64,000 bases of DNA from Streptomyces cavernae (GTDB lineage Bacteria; Actinomycetota; Actinomycetes; Streptomycetales; Streptomycetaceae), in NCBI RefSeq assembly GCF_004023625.1, contig NZ_RPDJ01000028.1, positions 124,001 through 188,000 on the forward strand, written 5' to 3'. The position numbers were made by a program, and so were the translations under genes. Below are positions 31,982 through 41,083 of this stretch, piece after piece (positions within the stretch are counted from its first letter, which is position 1; each line of letters starts with the position of its first letter). The notes under the pieces are model-generated. The model did not search any database. It was not told where the DNA came from and saw only the letters and a list, made by a program, of their open reading frames with translations.

Positions 31982-33216
31982 CCAGCACATCCGGCCTGTC
32001 CGCTGCCTCCGCCCTCCTGGCCGCCGAGGTTGTCGAACGCAAGGGAGCAGGACACCCCGACACCCTCGCCGACGGAGTGGCCGAGGCGATCTCCCGCGCC
32101 TACAGCCGCTACTGCCTCGACGAGTTCGGCGCGATCCTGCACCACAACACCGACAAGACCAGCCTGCTCGGCGGATCCGCCGACGTCAGCTTCGGCCACG
32201 GCGAACTCACCGCACCCGTCCAGGTCCTGGTCAACGGACGCATCACCGCCGCCCTCGGCGACCATGCCATCCCGGTCGTCGACATCGTCACCACCGCCGC
32301 GCGCGAGTACCTCGCGAGCGCGCTGCCTCTGCTCGACGTCAACCGGTGGGTCGACGTCCGGCCGCGGCTGACCCAGGCGTCCAGCCCCGGCGCCGTCCAC
32401 GCCCCCGACTCGGCCCAGCACGAGGCCTCCCGCCAGCGTTGGTTCGCCCCACGCACCCTCGACGACCTCGCCGAACGGCACCGCCTGTTCAGCAACGACA
32501 CCAGCGCCGGCGTCGCCTACTGGCCGCTGGGCACCGCCGAGCAGCTCGCCCTCGGCATCGAGGAGCAGCTGACAAGCGAGGCGTTCCGTGCCGAACACCC
32601 CTACTACGGCACCGACATCAAGCTCATGGTCGTCCGCCACGGCCCGCGCGTGCAGCTGACCGCCTGCGTCCCGCAGATCGCCCGCGAGACCCCGGACCTC
32701 GAGACGTACATCGCCCACCGGACCCAGGCCCGCGACCTCATCGCCGAACTCGCGGCGACGATCGCGCCCGAGCACCACGTGACCGTGGCCATCAACACCC
32801 GCGACGACGACACCCGGCCCGAGCTGTACCTGACGGCGACCGGCTCGTCGATCGAGTCTGGCGACGAAGGCGTCGTCGGCCGCGGCAACCGCGCCAACGG
32901 CCTGATCAGCATGCTCAGGCCCTGGTCCGCCGAGGGCGTCTCCGGCAAGAACCCCCAGTACCACGTCGGCAAGTTGTACAACTTGGCGGCCGCCGAAGCC
33001 GCGCGCCGTCTACACGAGGAGACCGGGCTGGACTGCGCGGTTGCGCTGGTCTCCCAGTCCGGCCGGGACCTGACCGACCCCTGGCAGGCGATCGTGCAGG
33101 CCTCCGGTCCCAACCCCATCGGTGCCGCCCGCGTCCGGCGGGTGATCGCCGACGTGATGGAGGACCTGGACACGCTGCGCGAGCAGCTGCTCGACGGAAA
33201 GCTGGCTACGGCATGA
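31972..33216 (+). CDS. Archaeal-type S-adenosylmethionine synthetase
   Basis: A 414-residue protein of the archaeal MAT family, not the bacterial MetK family: VVERKGAGHPDTLADGVAEAISRAY near residues 20-45, HHNTDKTSLLGGSADVSFG, and GDEGVVGRGNRANGLISMLRPWSAEGVSGKNPQYHVGKLYN. It makes AdoMet from ATP and methionine. Streptomyces already has a housekeeping MetK, so a second, archaeal-type copy inside this gene run suggests local AdoMet supply for the pathway, although no methyltransferase or radical-SAM gene is in the run itself. ATG at 31972; coupled to the next gene by ATGA. Confidence 0.9.
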   Translation: MDVTSTSGLSAASALLAAEVVERKGAGHPDTLADGVAEAISRAYSRYCLDEFGAILHHNTDKTSLLGGSADVSFGHGELTAPVQVLVNGRITAALGDHAIPVVDIVTTAAREYLASALPLLDVNRWVDVRPRLTQASSPGAVHAPDSAQHEASRQRWFAPRTLDDLAERHRLFSNDTSAGVAYWPLGTAEQLALGIEEQLTSEAFRAEHPYYGTDIKLMVVRHGPRVQLTACVPQIARETPDLETYIAHRTQARDLIAELAATIAPEHHVTVAINTRDDDTRPELYLTATGSSIESGDEGVVGRGNRANGLISMLRPWSAEGVSGKNPQYHVGKLYNLAAAEAARRLHEETGLDCAVALVSQSGRDLTDPWQAIVQASGPNPIGAARVRRVIADVMEDLDTLREQLLDGKLATA

Positions 33217-34121
33217 CCGCGGCGCTCGCCGACGCCGCCGGGCAGTTCGTGCCGTGCCTGAACCCGGCCACCCTCTCCGGTATCCCGCTGGATCAGTTCC
33301 TCGCCTTGGCCGCAGGCGCCGGATTCCCCAAGGTCGAAGTCTCCATCCAGCAAGCCCAGGCCTTCGGCATCGGCCGGTTACGCGACCTGCTGAAGGAGAT
33401 GGGGGTGACCGTGGCGGCCGCGAGCGGCATCCTGCCCGCCGGGCCCGTCCTGCCCGCCCCGCTCCTGGTCGCCCCGGACACCTACCGCGCGTGCCTCGAC
33501 GGTTTGGACAGCCGTCTGGAGGCCATGGCGGCCCTCGGCTGCACGGTGGCCACGACCGTGATCAACCCCCGCTCGCCCCTCGACACCGCCGAGGCGCGGA
33601 CCCTCGCACGGCAGCGGATCGCCGAGCTCGCCGCCGCGGCCGAAGCCCACGGGGTACGGCTCGCCGTCGAAGCCGTCAGCGTCCGAGACGGTCTGCCGCC
33701 CGACCTGGACGGCCCCCACCCGGTCGTCGACAGCCTGCCCCTTCTGGCCGAACTGCTGCAGGAGACCAAGACATCCAACGCGGGTGTGCTGGTGGACTCC
33801 TTCCACTGGGCCGTCGCCGGCGCCGACCCGTCCCACATCACCAGTCTCGACACGAGCGCGATCACGCACGTCCAGATCGCCGATATCCCACAGCCCGGAC
33901 CCGGCACGGCCGGCGAACTCACCGACGCGCAACGGGAGTTCCCCGGCGACGGCGCCCTGGACTGGACGGCCTTCGCCGACGCCCTGACCCGATCCGACTA
34001 CCGCGGGCCGGTGTCGGTGGAGCTGTTCAACCCCGATTTGCGGGCGCTGCCGGCAGGCGAGATCGCCCGCTGCTCCCACCACGCGGCCACCACCTGCTGG
34101 ACTCTTCCGGAGGCATCCTGA
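33213..34121 (+). CDS. TIM-barrel sugar-phosphate isomerase/epimerase-like protein
   Basis: A 302-residue protein of the AP endonuclease 2/IolE-like TIM-barrel superfamily. Metal-ligand-type motifs are visible: RLAVEAVSVRD, GVLVDSFHWAVAGADP, ITHVQIADIP and GPVSVELFNPDLR. Members isomerise or epimerise sugars, inositol intermediates or hydroxypyruvate. In this operon it probably acts on a sugar or cyclitol intermediate, with the next-gene oxidoreductase. Coupled to both neighbours (ATGA before, TGATG after). Confidence 0.85.
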   Translation: MTAALADAAGQFVPCLNPATLSGIPLDQFLALAAGAGFPKVEVSIQQAQAFGIGRLRDLLKEMGVTVAAASGILPAGPVLPAPLLVAPDTYRACLDGLDSRLEAMAALGCTVATTVINPRSPLDTAEARTLARQRIAELAAAAEAHGVRLAVEAVSVRDGLPPDLDGPHPVVDSLPLLAELLQETKTSNAGVLVDSFHWAVAGADPSHITSLDTSAITHVQIADIPQPGPGTAGELTDAQREFPGDGALDWTAFADALTRSDYRGPVSVELFNPDLRALPAGEIARCSHHAATTCWTLPEAS

Positions 34122-35164
34122 TGACCCCCACCACACGCCCGACCGCGCGGCCGTGGCGGCTCGCGGTCGCCGGATGCGGAGCCGCCGCCTTCGGACTGCA
34201 CCTGCCACTCCTGGCCGGCTCCGAGGCATTCGAACTGATCGCCGTCACCGACCGGGACCCCGAACGGGCCCGCACGGCCCAGAAGCGGTTCGCCGTTCCC
34301 CGCACCGCTACCCGGGTCGGCGACCTGCTGCAGGACGCGGACGCCCTGGTGATCCTCACCGGCGTGCACGAGGACCTCATCGAGGAGGCCCTCGACGCCG
34401 GCGTCAACGTCGTCACCGAGAAACCCGTCTGCCTGGACGTCATCCGCACCCGCAAGCTCGCCGAGCGGGCGCGGGACGCCGGGCTGCTGCTGGAAGTCGG
34501 GGCGATGCGCGCCCACGACCCGGCGCTGCACGCCGCCCTCGCCCACGTGCCCGAACCCTCCGGCGGCTGGCTGGTGAAAGCCGACGGGGTCGACGAAGCC
34601 GCGCGCCGCCGTCTGCTCCCGCCCGGTTTCGCGCCGTACACCTTCGCCGGCGATCCGCCGCAGCCGGTCCCCGACCGCCTTGCGCCGCACCAGGTGACGG
34701 CACTGCAGATCCTCCTGTGGCAGGGCTACCACCTGCTGACCGCGCTGGTCCTGGCCGTACCCGGCACCACCGCCACGTCCTGCACGCTCGACGCGTCCGA
34801 GCAGTCCGTACACGCTCTGCTGCACGGACCGGAGGGGGAGCCGTTCACCCTGGTCATCGCCGCGACTCCGGCCGGTGTCTTCCGCGAGCAGATCCACTTC
34901 GCCGACGCGGACGCCGCCGCCACGATCGACTTCGCCCGCCCCTACGAGCCGGCCGACAGCACCCGACTGACCACGGCCGACGGCACCCAGAGCGGCTTCA
35001 AAGACCCATTCGCCGCCCTATGGGCATCCGTCGACGCCCGCCTGTCCGGGCAGCACCCCGCCGACCTGCCGACCAGCGTCGACCTCGCCCTGCGCGTCGA
35101 GGACCTCGCTCTCGCCCTGGCGGAACTCGCCCGCCCCGGCACCCGCACACGGAAGGAAACCTGA
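34121..35164 (+). CDS. Gfo/Idh/MocA-family NAD(P)-dependent oxidoreductase
   Basis: A 347-residue protein with a Rossmann start WRLAVAGCGAAAFGLHLPLLAG, DADALVILTGVHEDLIEEALDAGVNVVTEKPVC (the EKP motif of the family), and a C-terminal alpha/beta domain with VKADGVDEAARRRL. It would oxidise or reduce a sugar or cyclitol hydroxyl. The first base of its ATG is the last base of the upstream TGA. It is followed by the P-loop kinase gene two bases after the stop. Confidence 0.88.
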   Translation: MTPTTRPTARPWRLAVAGCGAAAFGLHLPLLAGSEAFELIAVTDRDPERARTAQKRFAVPRTATRVGDLLQDADALVILTGVHEDLIEEALDAGVNVVTEKPVCLDVIRTRKLAERARDAGLLLEVGAMRAHDPALHAALAHVPEPSGGWLVKADGVDEAARRRLLPPGFAPYTFAGDPPQPVPDRLAPHQVTALQILLWQGYHLLTALVLAVPGTTATSCTLDASEQSVHALLHGPEGEPFTLVIAATPAGVFREQIHFADADAAATIDFARPYEPADSTRLTTADGTQSGFKDPFAALWASVDARLSGQHPADLPTSVDLALRVEDLALALAELARPGTRTRKET

Positions 35165-35166
35165 TC

Positions 35167-36036
35167 GTGGCAAACCGAGCTCCCGTACTGGTTCTGGACG
35201 GCCCGCCCGGAGCGGGCAAGACGTCACTGCTCGCACGTATGGTGTGCGCCCTGGGCGACGAATCGATGTGGTTCACCGAACCCAACGCCCGCCTCGCCAC
35301 CGGCCTCGCCGCTCCCGTCCACCCCAGCCCGGCCGGACACACCCTGTGGTTCCTGAGGCACGAACTGGACAAGGCCCGCGCCATGCGGCACCTGGCCGCC
35401 GACCCGGACACCCGCCTGCTCATCTCCGACCGCAACCACCTCGGCGCCCTGGCGTACTGCTACGCCACCCGCGCCGAGGACTCCCTGCCCTACCGCACCG
35501 CCCGCGACTTCTACGCCCGCCGCATCGCCCCCGAACTGCCCGAGACGGTTCTCACCGCGATCCTTCTGGTCAGCCCCGACCAGAGCCTCAACCGCCGCGG
35601 AAACGTCGCTGAACTCCCGCGCTGGAAGCAGTGGTTCGACGCCGGACTGCTGGAACGCTTGCACACCTTCTACGTGGAGATCGCCCCCACGCTGTGCCCG
35701 ACCCCACCGGCGATCATCAACACCGACGGAGCCACCCCCGAAGCGGTCCTCGCCCAGATCGCCGGCGTCCTCGCCGACGCAGGACTCGACCAGACTGCAC
35801 GACATCTCACCACCGCCACCGCCCCGAACCCGCGGCCGCCGCTGGCCGATGAGTTCGCCGACGCCTACGCCGAGCTCGGAGGCCTGGAAGCCTTCGGCCA
35901 CCCCTTCACCCCGCCGCTCACCCACCGCGGCAGCACCGTCCAGCTGTGCCAGCTCGGCGCCCTGCACCGCGACCCGTCCGGCCGGACCCGGCTGTGGAAC
36001 CCGCTCACCGCACCCGCCGTACGGAGGGCCGCGTGA
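35167..36036 (+). CDS. P-loop kinase (thymidylate/deoxynucleoside-kinase-like)
   Basis: A 289-residue protein starting at GTG 35167. The Walker A is LDGPPGAGKTS (residues 10-20); ISDRNHLGALAYCYA fits the DRx lid/substrate motif of thymidylate- and deoxynucleoside-type kinases. A C-terminal extension (~60 residues, FADAYAELGGLEAFGHPFTPPLTHRGSTVQLCQLGALHRDP) is not part of the kinase fold. It probably phosphorylates a small alcohol or nucleoside intermediate. Its stop overlaps the carbamoyltransferase ATG (TGATG). Confidence 0.8.
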   Translation: MANRAPVLVLDGPPGAGKTSLLARMVCALGDESMWFTEPNARLATGLAAPVHPSPAGHTLWFLRHELDKARAMRHLAADPDTRLLISDRNHLGALAYCYATRAEDSLPYRTARDFYARRIAPELPETVLTAILLVSPDQSLNRRGNVAELPRWKQWFDAGLLERLHTFYVEIAPTLCPTPPAIINTDGATPEAVLAQIAGVLADAGLDQTARHLTTATAPNPRPPLADEFADAYAELGGLEAFGHPFTPPLTHRGSTVQLCQLGALHRDPSGRTRLWNPLTAPAVRRAA

Positions 36037-37655
36037 TGAGCGGCACGAAGCCCTGCGTCATCGGCATCAACCTCGGGCACGACGGAGGCGCCGCCCTGAT
36101 CACCGACACCGTGATGGTCGCGATCGGCGAGGAACGCCTCAACCGCACCCGCTACAGCCCCGGTTTCGAAGCCTCCCTGCTGTACTGCCTGCGCGCGGCC
36201 GGCCTCCAGCTCAGCGACGTCGACCTGGTCGCCGTCAGCGGCATCGGCCGCACCCTGCCCACCCGGGCCGAGGCGGGCCTGGCCCACCTCGGCATCGACC
36301 CAGCCCGGATCGTCCCGGTCGACCACCACCTCAGCCACGCCTACACCGCCTACTGCCTCAGCCTGTACGAGGAGGCGACCGTGCTGGTCGTCGATGGCGG
36401 CGGCAACAACAACGACACCGAGACCTACTACCGGGCCACCCCTGACGGGATCGAGCGCCTGGGCGGCAACCCGCCCACCCGGCCGCGCTCCGGCGGGATC
36501 GGCGCAACGTACGAGGCCTACACGAACTGGCTCGGCTGGCACGAGCAGGAGGCCGGCAAGACCATGGCGCTCGCCTCGTACGGCGATGCGGACCGCTACC
36601 ACGCCCCGCTGTTCGACGTCGTCGACGCCACCGTGCACGGGCGCCTGACCCGCACCCACGCGCCCGGAATCGCGGAACTCGCCGAACGAACCGGCTTCGA
36701 CTTCGGACCGGCAGACAGCCGCGGCGAGCACGAACTCGGGTTTCACGCCGCCGCCTACGTCCAGGACCAGACCGAGCGCGCCCTGTCCGCGCTCGCCGAA
36801 CAGACGATCGCCGCCACCGGTCTGGGCAACCTGTGCTTCGCGGGCGGTGTCGCCCTCAACTGCGTCGCCGCCGACAAGATCCGCCGCCTGGACGCGGTCA
36901 CCGGCTACTTCGCTCCGCCCGCCTCATCCGACCGCGGACAGGCCCTCGGCTGCGCCCTGTATGCCTGGCACCGCCTCACCGGTGACCTGCCCAGGCGACC
37001 GCTGTCCAGCGACTACTTCGGCCGCGAGTACACCGGCAACGAGATCGAGCAGGCGCTGAACCGCGACCCCCGATCCGGCCTGGTCGAAAGGCGCCGGACG
37101 CCGTTCACGTGGCGGCGGGAGAGCGACATCGCCCAAACCGCTGCCCAGATGATCGCCGACGGAAAGATCATCGGATGGTTCCAGGGCGGAAGCGAGCTCG
37201 GGCCCCGCGCCCTGGGGGCCCGCAGCATCCTCGCCGACCCGCGTACCACCGCAAGCTCCGACGCCCTCAACCGCAGGATCAAGCACCGCGAGCCTTTCCG
37301 GCCATTTGCGCCGGCCGTCCTCGCCGACCACGCCAGCACCTGGTTCGACCTGGACGTGGCCAGCCCCTTCATGCTGCTGGCCCCGCCGGTCCGCCCCGAC
37401 CACACTGACAAGATCGCCGGAGTCGTCCACGTCGACGGCACCGCGCGCGTCCAGACCGTCGACCCAGCCGCCGCGCCCCTCTACGGCGCCCTGATCGAGC
37501 ACTTCCACCAGCTCACCGGCGTGCCCGTCATCCTGAACACGTCCTTCAACGACCGCGAACCCATCGTCGAGACACCCGCCCACGCGCTCGCCACGCTCCA
37601 GGCCTGCGACCTGGACGCTGCCTGCATTGGCGAATACCTGGTCGAGCGGTCCTGA
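36036..37655 (+). CDS. NodU/CmcH-family O-carbamoyltransferase
   Basis: A 539-residue protein. The N-terminal domain has VIGINLGHDGGAAL, IVPVDHHLSHAYTAYC (H97, H98, H101) and VLVVDGGGNN, the Kae1-like carbamoyladenylate site. The C-terminal domain has IIGWFQGGSELGPRALGARSILADPR and GVPVILNTSFNDREPIVETP, both strongly conserved in TobZ, CmcH and NodU. It transfers a carbamoyl group from carbamoyl phosphate to a hydroxyl of a natural product. It is the last gene of the coupled run and the strongest hint at the product: a carbamoylated compound. Confidence 0.93.
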   Translation: MSGTKPCVIGINLGHDGGAALITDTVMVAIGEERLNRTRYSPGFEASLLYCLRAAGLQLSDVDLVAVSGIGRTLPTRAEAGLAHLGIDPARIVPVDHHLSHAYTAYCLSLYEEATVLVVDGGGNNNDTETYYRATPDGIERLGGNPPTRPRSGGIGATYEAYTNWLGWHEQEAGKTMALASYGDADRYHAPLFDVVDATVHGRLTRTHAPGIAELAERTGFDFGPADSRGEHELGFHAAAYVQDQTERALSALAEQTIAATGLGNLCFAGGVALNCVAADKIRRLDAVTGYFAPPASSDRGQALGCALYAWHRLTGDLPRRPLSSDYFGREYTGNEIEQALNRDPRSGLVERRRTPFTWRRESDIAQTAAQMIADGKIIGWFQGGSELGPRALGARSILADPRTTASSDALNRRIKHREPFRPFAPAVLADHASTWFDLDVASPFMLLAPPVRPDHTDKIAGVVHVDGTARVQTVDPAAAPLYGALIEHFHQLTGVPVILNTSFNDREPIVETPAHALATLQACDLDAACIGEYLVERS

Positions 37656-37685
37656 CGTCCCCCCGGGACTGCCACACTGGAGCGC

Positions 37686-38168
37686 ATGACGACCTCCACT
37701 CCGCCGCTGAGGGAAGCCGCCCGCGCCATCGTCCTCGACGATGACAACCGAGTCCTTCTCCTGCGCTACGACGAGAACGGCGGATTCTGGGCCACCCCCG
37801 GCGGCTCCCTGGAGGACACAGACGGGGGAGACCACGCCGCAGCGGTGCTCCGCGAGATGGGCGAAGAGCTCGGTGTCCTCCAGGAGGCGATCGAGCTCGG
37901 GGACCAGCTCGCGGAGCGCAGCAAAGAGCACCTGGTCGGCGGGCGCGAAGTCCGCCAGGTGGAGAAGTACTTCCTCGCCCGAATCCCCGCGGCCGCCATC
38001 GACCCGGCCCGGGCATCGCAGCCCGACAACATCCGCGAACACCGCTGGTGGACCCTCGCCGAACTGAATGCCACGGCCGAAACGGTCTACCCGATCGGTC
38101 TCGCCGACCTGGTCACCGGCGTCCTCGAGCACGGTGCACCCGTGCGCCCCGTCGTCCTGGACGGATGA
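37686..38168 (+). CDS. Nudix hydrolase
   Basis: A 160-residue protein starting MTTSTPPLREAARAIVLDDDNRVLLLRYDENGGFWATPGGSLED. A Nudix box is present but stretched: GGSLEDTDGGDHAAAVLREMGEELGV keeps REMGEELG while the G-x5-E part has two extra residues. It would hydrolyse a nucleoside-diphosphate-linked compound. It lies 30 bases after the carbamoyltransferase and may be part of the same locus or a house-cleaning gene. Confidence 0.88.
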   Translation: MTTSTPPLREAARAIVLDDDNRVLLLRYDENGGFWATPGGSLEDTDGGDHAAAVLREMGEELGVLQEAIELGDQLAERSKEHLVGGREVRQVEKYFLARIPAAAIDPARASQPDNIREHRWWTLAELNATAETVYPIGLADLVTGVLEHGAPVRPVVLDG

Positions 38169-38205
38169 TCCTGCCCCGAGCGGTCCGAGGAATCAGACTG
38201 CAGGC

Positions 38206-38841
38206 ATGACTGAGGAGCACCCGGCCCGCCCTTCCGTGCCGTATGACGCCGTCCTGTGCGACGTCGACCGCGTACTGCGGCACTGGCCCGCTGACGACGA
38301 CATCGAGCACACGCACGGACTGCCCCGCGGCGCCATCGCGACCGCGGCCTTCGCCCCGGCCCGCGTCCACCCCGCCATCACCGGGGCGATCACCGACGAG
38401 CAGTGGCGGTCCGCCATGGCGGCCGACCTCGCCGAAACCTACGGATCACAGGAGCAGGCCTCCGCAGCCGTGGCCGCCTGGACCGAGCTCGTCCCGCTCG
38501 TGGACATGGAGCTGGTAGCCCTGCTCACCCAAGTACGCGAGGTCGCCTCCGTAGTCCTGGTCGCCAACGGAACCACACGGCTGGAGCAGGATCTCGCCCG
38601 CCAGGGCCTGGACGGCCTCGCCCACACGGTGGTCAACTCCGCCCGCATTGGCGTCGCGAAACCTGACCCCCGGGTCTACCGCATTGCCGCCGAACTCGTC
38701 GGGACGAGGGCTGACCGATGCCTCTTCGTCGACGACACCGAAGCCAATGTCACCGCGGCCTGCAACGCAGGGATGGCCGGCCTCCACTACCGCCAACTCG
38801 GTCAGCTGCGCACGGCACTTGCTCCGCTGCTCGGCCAGTAG
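38206..38841 (+). CDS. HAD-superfamily hydrolase
   Basis: A 211-residue protein starting MTEEHPARPSVPYDAVLCDVDRVLRHW. Motif I is DVDRVLR (DxD but without the usual Thr), motif II is VVLVANGTTRL, and motif IV is CLFVDDTEANVTAA. A short helical cap makes it a haloacid-dehalogenase-type subclass I protein, as in epoxide-hydrolase-associated HADs. Activity is probably on a small phosphate ester or halide; the substrate is not evident. It lies 37 bases after the Nudix gene. Confidence 0.82.
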   Translation: MTEEHPARPSVPYDAVLCDVDRVLRHWPADDDIEHTHGLPRGAIATAAFAPARVHPAITGAITDEQWRSAMAADLAETYGSQEQASAAVAAWTELVPLVDMELVALLTQVREVASVVLVANGTTRLEQDLARQGLDGLAHTVVNSARIGVAKPDPRVYRIAAELVGTRADRCLFVDDTEANVTAACNAGMAGLHYRQLGQLRTALAPLLGQ

Positions 38842-38857
38842 CGGCCGTGCGGGCACC

Positions 38858-39841
38858 TCAGGCCATCCGGGCCAAAACGGCAGCCATGGAGTCGTAGGTG
38901 TCACGGATCCCGGAGGCGTTGTTGAGGCGGTACCGCTCCAGTCGGATCGCACCCAGATGCCGTGCCTCGTAGAGGAGGGTCCGCCAGGCGTCAGCCGGCG
39001 AGGTGCCGCGGGGTCCGTAGGTACTCCAGAACGCCGTCCGTTCATCCCGCTTGGCGCTGGCCATCCGGATGGTCCAGTCGGCAGCCGGATCACCGAACAA
39101 GGTGCGGTCCAGGTCGAGAATCCCGCTGATCACCGGCGTTGGGGCAGGAGCGAGCATCGTATTGACGGTCCACAAGTCGCCCGTGAGCAGCCGGGGTTCG
39201 GTGATCTCGTCCAGCACGTCGCGGTGCTCGGCTGCGAGGGCGGCCGCCGTGTCTACGTCTGTGGCGTCCAGACCGACGCGGCTGACATCCGCGGCGATGT
39301 CGTGCAGGGAGGCCACCACGGCTTCACTCCAGGTGGGGTGGCCGGGCCCGGCGACGGGGCCGAAATGCGGGCCCCGTACGGCATGGACGTCCTGTGCGAT
39401 CGTGCCGAGCTGGGCGAAGAAGCCGGGCCACAGGTCGCGGGGGTAGTCGCCGAGGCGCTGGCGAGCGGGTGTACCGGCAAGGTGGCTTTGCACCATCCAG
39501 TCCCGGCCGATGACCTCATGCGACCAGTCGGCGAACAGCACGTCGGGAATCAGGTCCGCGACGGGCGCGAGGAAGGGCACGGTGGCGTACTCGTTGCGCA
39601 TCAACGCGTGCTCCGAGGCGAACTGGCGCTCCGGTGCCGGGGCGACGCGCAGGATGACCGGCGCGCCGAGACCGTCTGCGGTGATCCGGGACGTGGTGTT
39701 GTACATGCCGCCGTCCAGCTCCACGGCAGAAGTGACCTGGACGGTGGTGCCGAAGGCTCGCCGGCACATGGCCTGGATGTCCTCGGCGGTGACGGACTGC
39801 TGGAAGGCCTCGGTTTCACGGGGGATCGGTCGGAAGTCCAT
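38858..39841 (-). CDS. APH-type phosphotransferase
   Basis: A 327-residue protein with a kinase-like fold: VILRVAPAPERQF as the ATP-binding strand, EPRLLTGDLWTVNTML (HGD-x-x-x-N variant, with Thr in place of the His) and GILDLDRTLFGDPAADW (the DFG-equivalent). It belongs to the aminoglycoside/choline phosphotransferase superfamily. AAGGGG precedes the ATG at 39841. It converges on the HAD gene from the other strand, so it is probably not in the biosynthetic transcript, but it might phosphorylate a related sugar-like product or give resistance; that is speculation. Confidence 0.8.
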   Translation of the reverse strand: MDFRPIPRETEAFQQSVTAEDIQAMCRRAFGTTVQVTSAVELDGGMYNTTSRITADGLGAPVILRVAPAPERQFASEHALMRNEYATVPFLAPVADLIPDVLFADWSHEVIGRDWMVQSHLAGTPARQRLGDYPRDLWPGFFAQLGTIAQDVHAVRGPHFGPVAGPGHPTWSEAVVASLHDIAADVSRVGLDATDVDTAAALAAEHRDVLDEITEPRLLTGDLWTVNTMLAPAPTPVISGILDLDRTLFGDPAADWTIRMASAKRDERTAFWSTYGPRGTSPADAWRTLLYEARHLGAIRLERYRLNNASGIRDTYDSMAAVLARMA

Positions 39842-39920
39842 GTCGCCCCTTATACGCCTCGCGCCATGACGGCACCGAGGAGTCGCTTCTGGCGCAGCGA
39901 ACTCGCACCGGGAACGCGGC

Positions 39921-39954
39921 GCGGACCCCGACAGGCAGCTCTGCCGGGGTCCGC
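39921..39954 (-). terminator. Terminator after the 39981-40574 lipoprotein gene
   Basis: GCGGACCCCG (39921-39930) pairs with CGGGGTCCGC (39945-39954) over a 14-base loop, 27 bases beyond the lipoprotein stop and before the promoter of the APH-type gene. Confidence 0.75.
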
Positions 39955-39980
39955 TGTGCTCGATTGCTACGCCGGTCGGG

Positions 39981-40574
39981 TCAGCTCATGACCGGCCACT
40001 TCAGTGGATCGTTGTAGTAGCCCTGGGTCAGCTCGACCGCGGAGGCCTTCTGGCCCTCGGGAACCAGAAAGACGTTGCAGATCTTCTCCGACTGCCTGCC
40101 GCTCAGAGGCTTCTCGGTGTCCGCCGCCGGGCAGTTCGGCCACTTGGCCTGTCCCATGAGGACGATGAGGGCTTTGGTGCGCTGCCCCTTGTCCGTCGCG
40201 ACGACCAGGTCGTCGTCCATGTCGCCCACGGTCATGGCCTTGCCGCTGTTGTGGGTGAGCGTGGCCCACACGTACACGGGGACCTGGGGGCCGTCACTTT
40301 TGTCGAGCTGCAGACCGGATTTCTCCACCTCAGCCTTCGTCCCCGTCTGTACTTTCGTGGGGGTGACCGTGAAGGTGGCGCCCTTGGACTTCTGCATGGT
40401 GGATTCCTGCGGCGGGCTGGCCTCGCCCAGGCGGTAGACGGTCTTGCTGTCCGCTGACCGGGACTCGGAGCCGCCCTGGTTGTTCACCGGCTCCGAGTCG
40501 TTGCAGCTGGTCAGCGCTACAGCCAGCGTCACAGCACCCGCCGCTACCGCCATGACGCGCATTCGCGTGCGCAT
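39981..40574 (-). CDS. Secreted lipoprotein
   Basis: A 197-residue protein with a lipoprotein signal: MRTRMRVMAVAAGAVTLAVALTSC, lipobox ALTSC with Cys24 as the acylation site, then a Ser/Asn-rich linker. The mature part (TFTVTPTKVQTGTKAEVEKSGLQLDKSDGPQVPVYVWATLTHNSGKAM) has the look of an extracytoplasmic beta-sandwich. AGAGGA precedes the ATG. Function unknown; it shares the strand with the four small secreted proteins upstream. Confidence 0.85.
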   Translation of the reverse strand: MRTRMRVMAVAAGAVTLAVALTSCNDSEPVNNQGGSESRSADSKTVYRLGEASPPQESTMQKSKGATFTVTPTKVQTGTKAEVEKSGLQLDKSDGPQVPVYVWATLTHNSGKAMTVGDMDDDLVVATDKGQRTKALIVLMGQAKWPNCPAADTEKPLSGRQSEKICNVFLVPEGQKASAVELTQGYYNDPLKWPVMS

Positions 40575-40646
40575 GTTCCTCTCTTTCCCCGTTGATCGTT
40601 CCCGTCGCCGGGCAGCGTCAGGTCGTGCTTCGACGGGAGGCTTGGC

Positions 40647-41057
40647 TCAGGCGCGGGCCGCCACACCGCGCGGGATGCGCGGGAGTCCGGTGACGGCCGG
40701 CTCCTCGGCCGGCGGGAGGACGGATCCGGAAGCCCACCGTTCGAACTGGCCGGCCCGTACGACCGGGTAGATGAACCGGAGGCCCGAGCCCGCAGTGGCG
40801 TCGGCCATGAGGTTCAGGAGGTTCACGACCAGGAGGTCACCTCGGTCCTGGGCGCACACGGCCGCCTCTTGCCACCAGGCACCGGTGTCCTCCTCGGCGT
40901 CCGCTTCCGGGACGTCGAGACAGACCATGATCCTTACGTTGCTCGGGCCAGCCCACCGGCCTTCGGGGGCCTCGGCACGTTCCGGGCGGACGCCGACGAT
41001 GCGGTCCGCGCGCACGAGTTGACCGCTGGCCAGCCTGATCCATGTGGCGTTGAGCAT
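40647..41057 (-). CDS. Hypothetical protein
   Basis: A 136-residue protein with AAGGAG before the ATG at 41057: MLNATWIRLASGQLVRADRIVGVRPERAEAPEGRWAGPSNVRIMVCLDVPEADAEEDTGAWWQEAAVCAQDRGDLLVVNLLNLMADATAGSG. It looks cytoplasmic, with no signal peptide. No domain recognised. It follows the terminator at 41084-41122, so it is probably transcribed separately from the secreted-protein cluster. Confidence 0.6.
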   Translation of the reverse strand: MLNATWIRLASGQLVRADRIVGVRPERAEAPEGRWAGPSNVRIMVCLDVPEADAEEDTGAWWQEAAVCAQDRGDLLVVNLLNLMADATAGSGLRFIYPVVRAGQFERWASGSVLPPAEEPAVTGLPRIPRGVAARA

Positions 41058-41083
41058 GGAGTCTGCTCCTTCGGTGGCACGTA

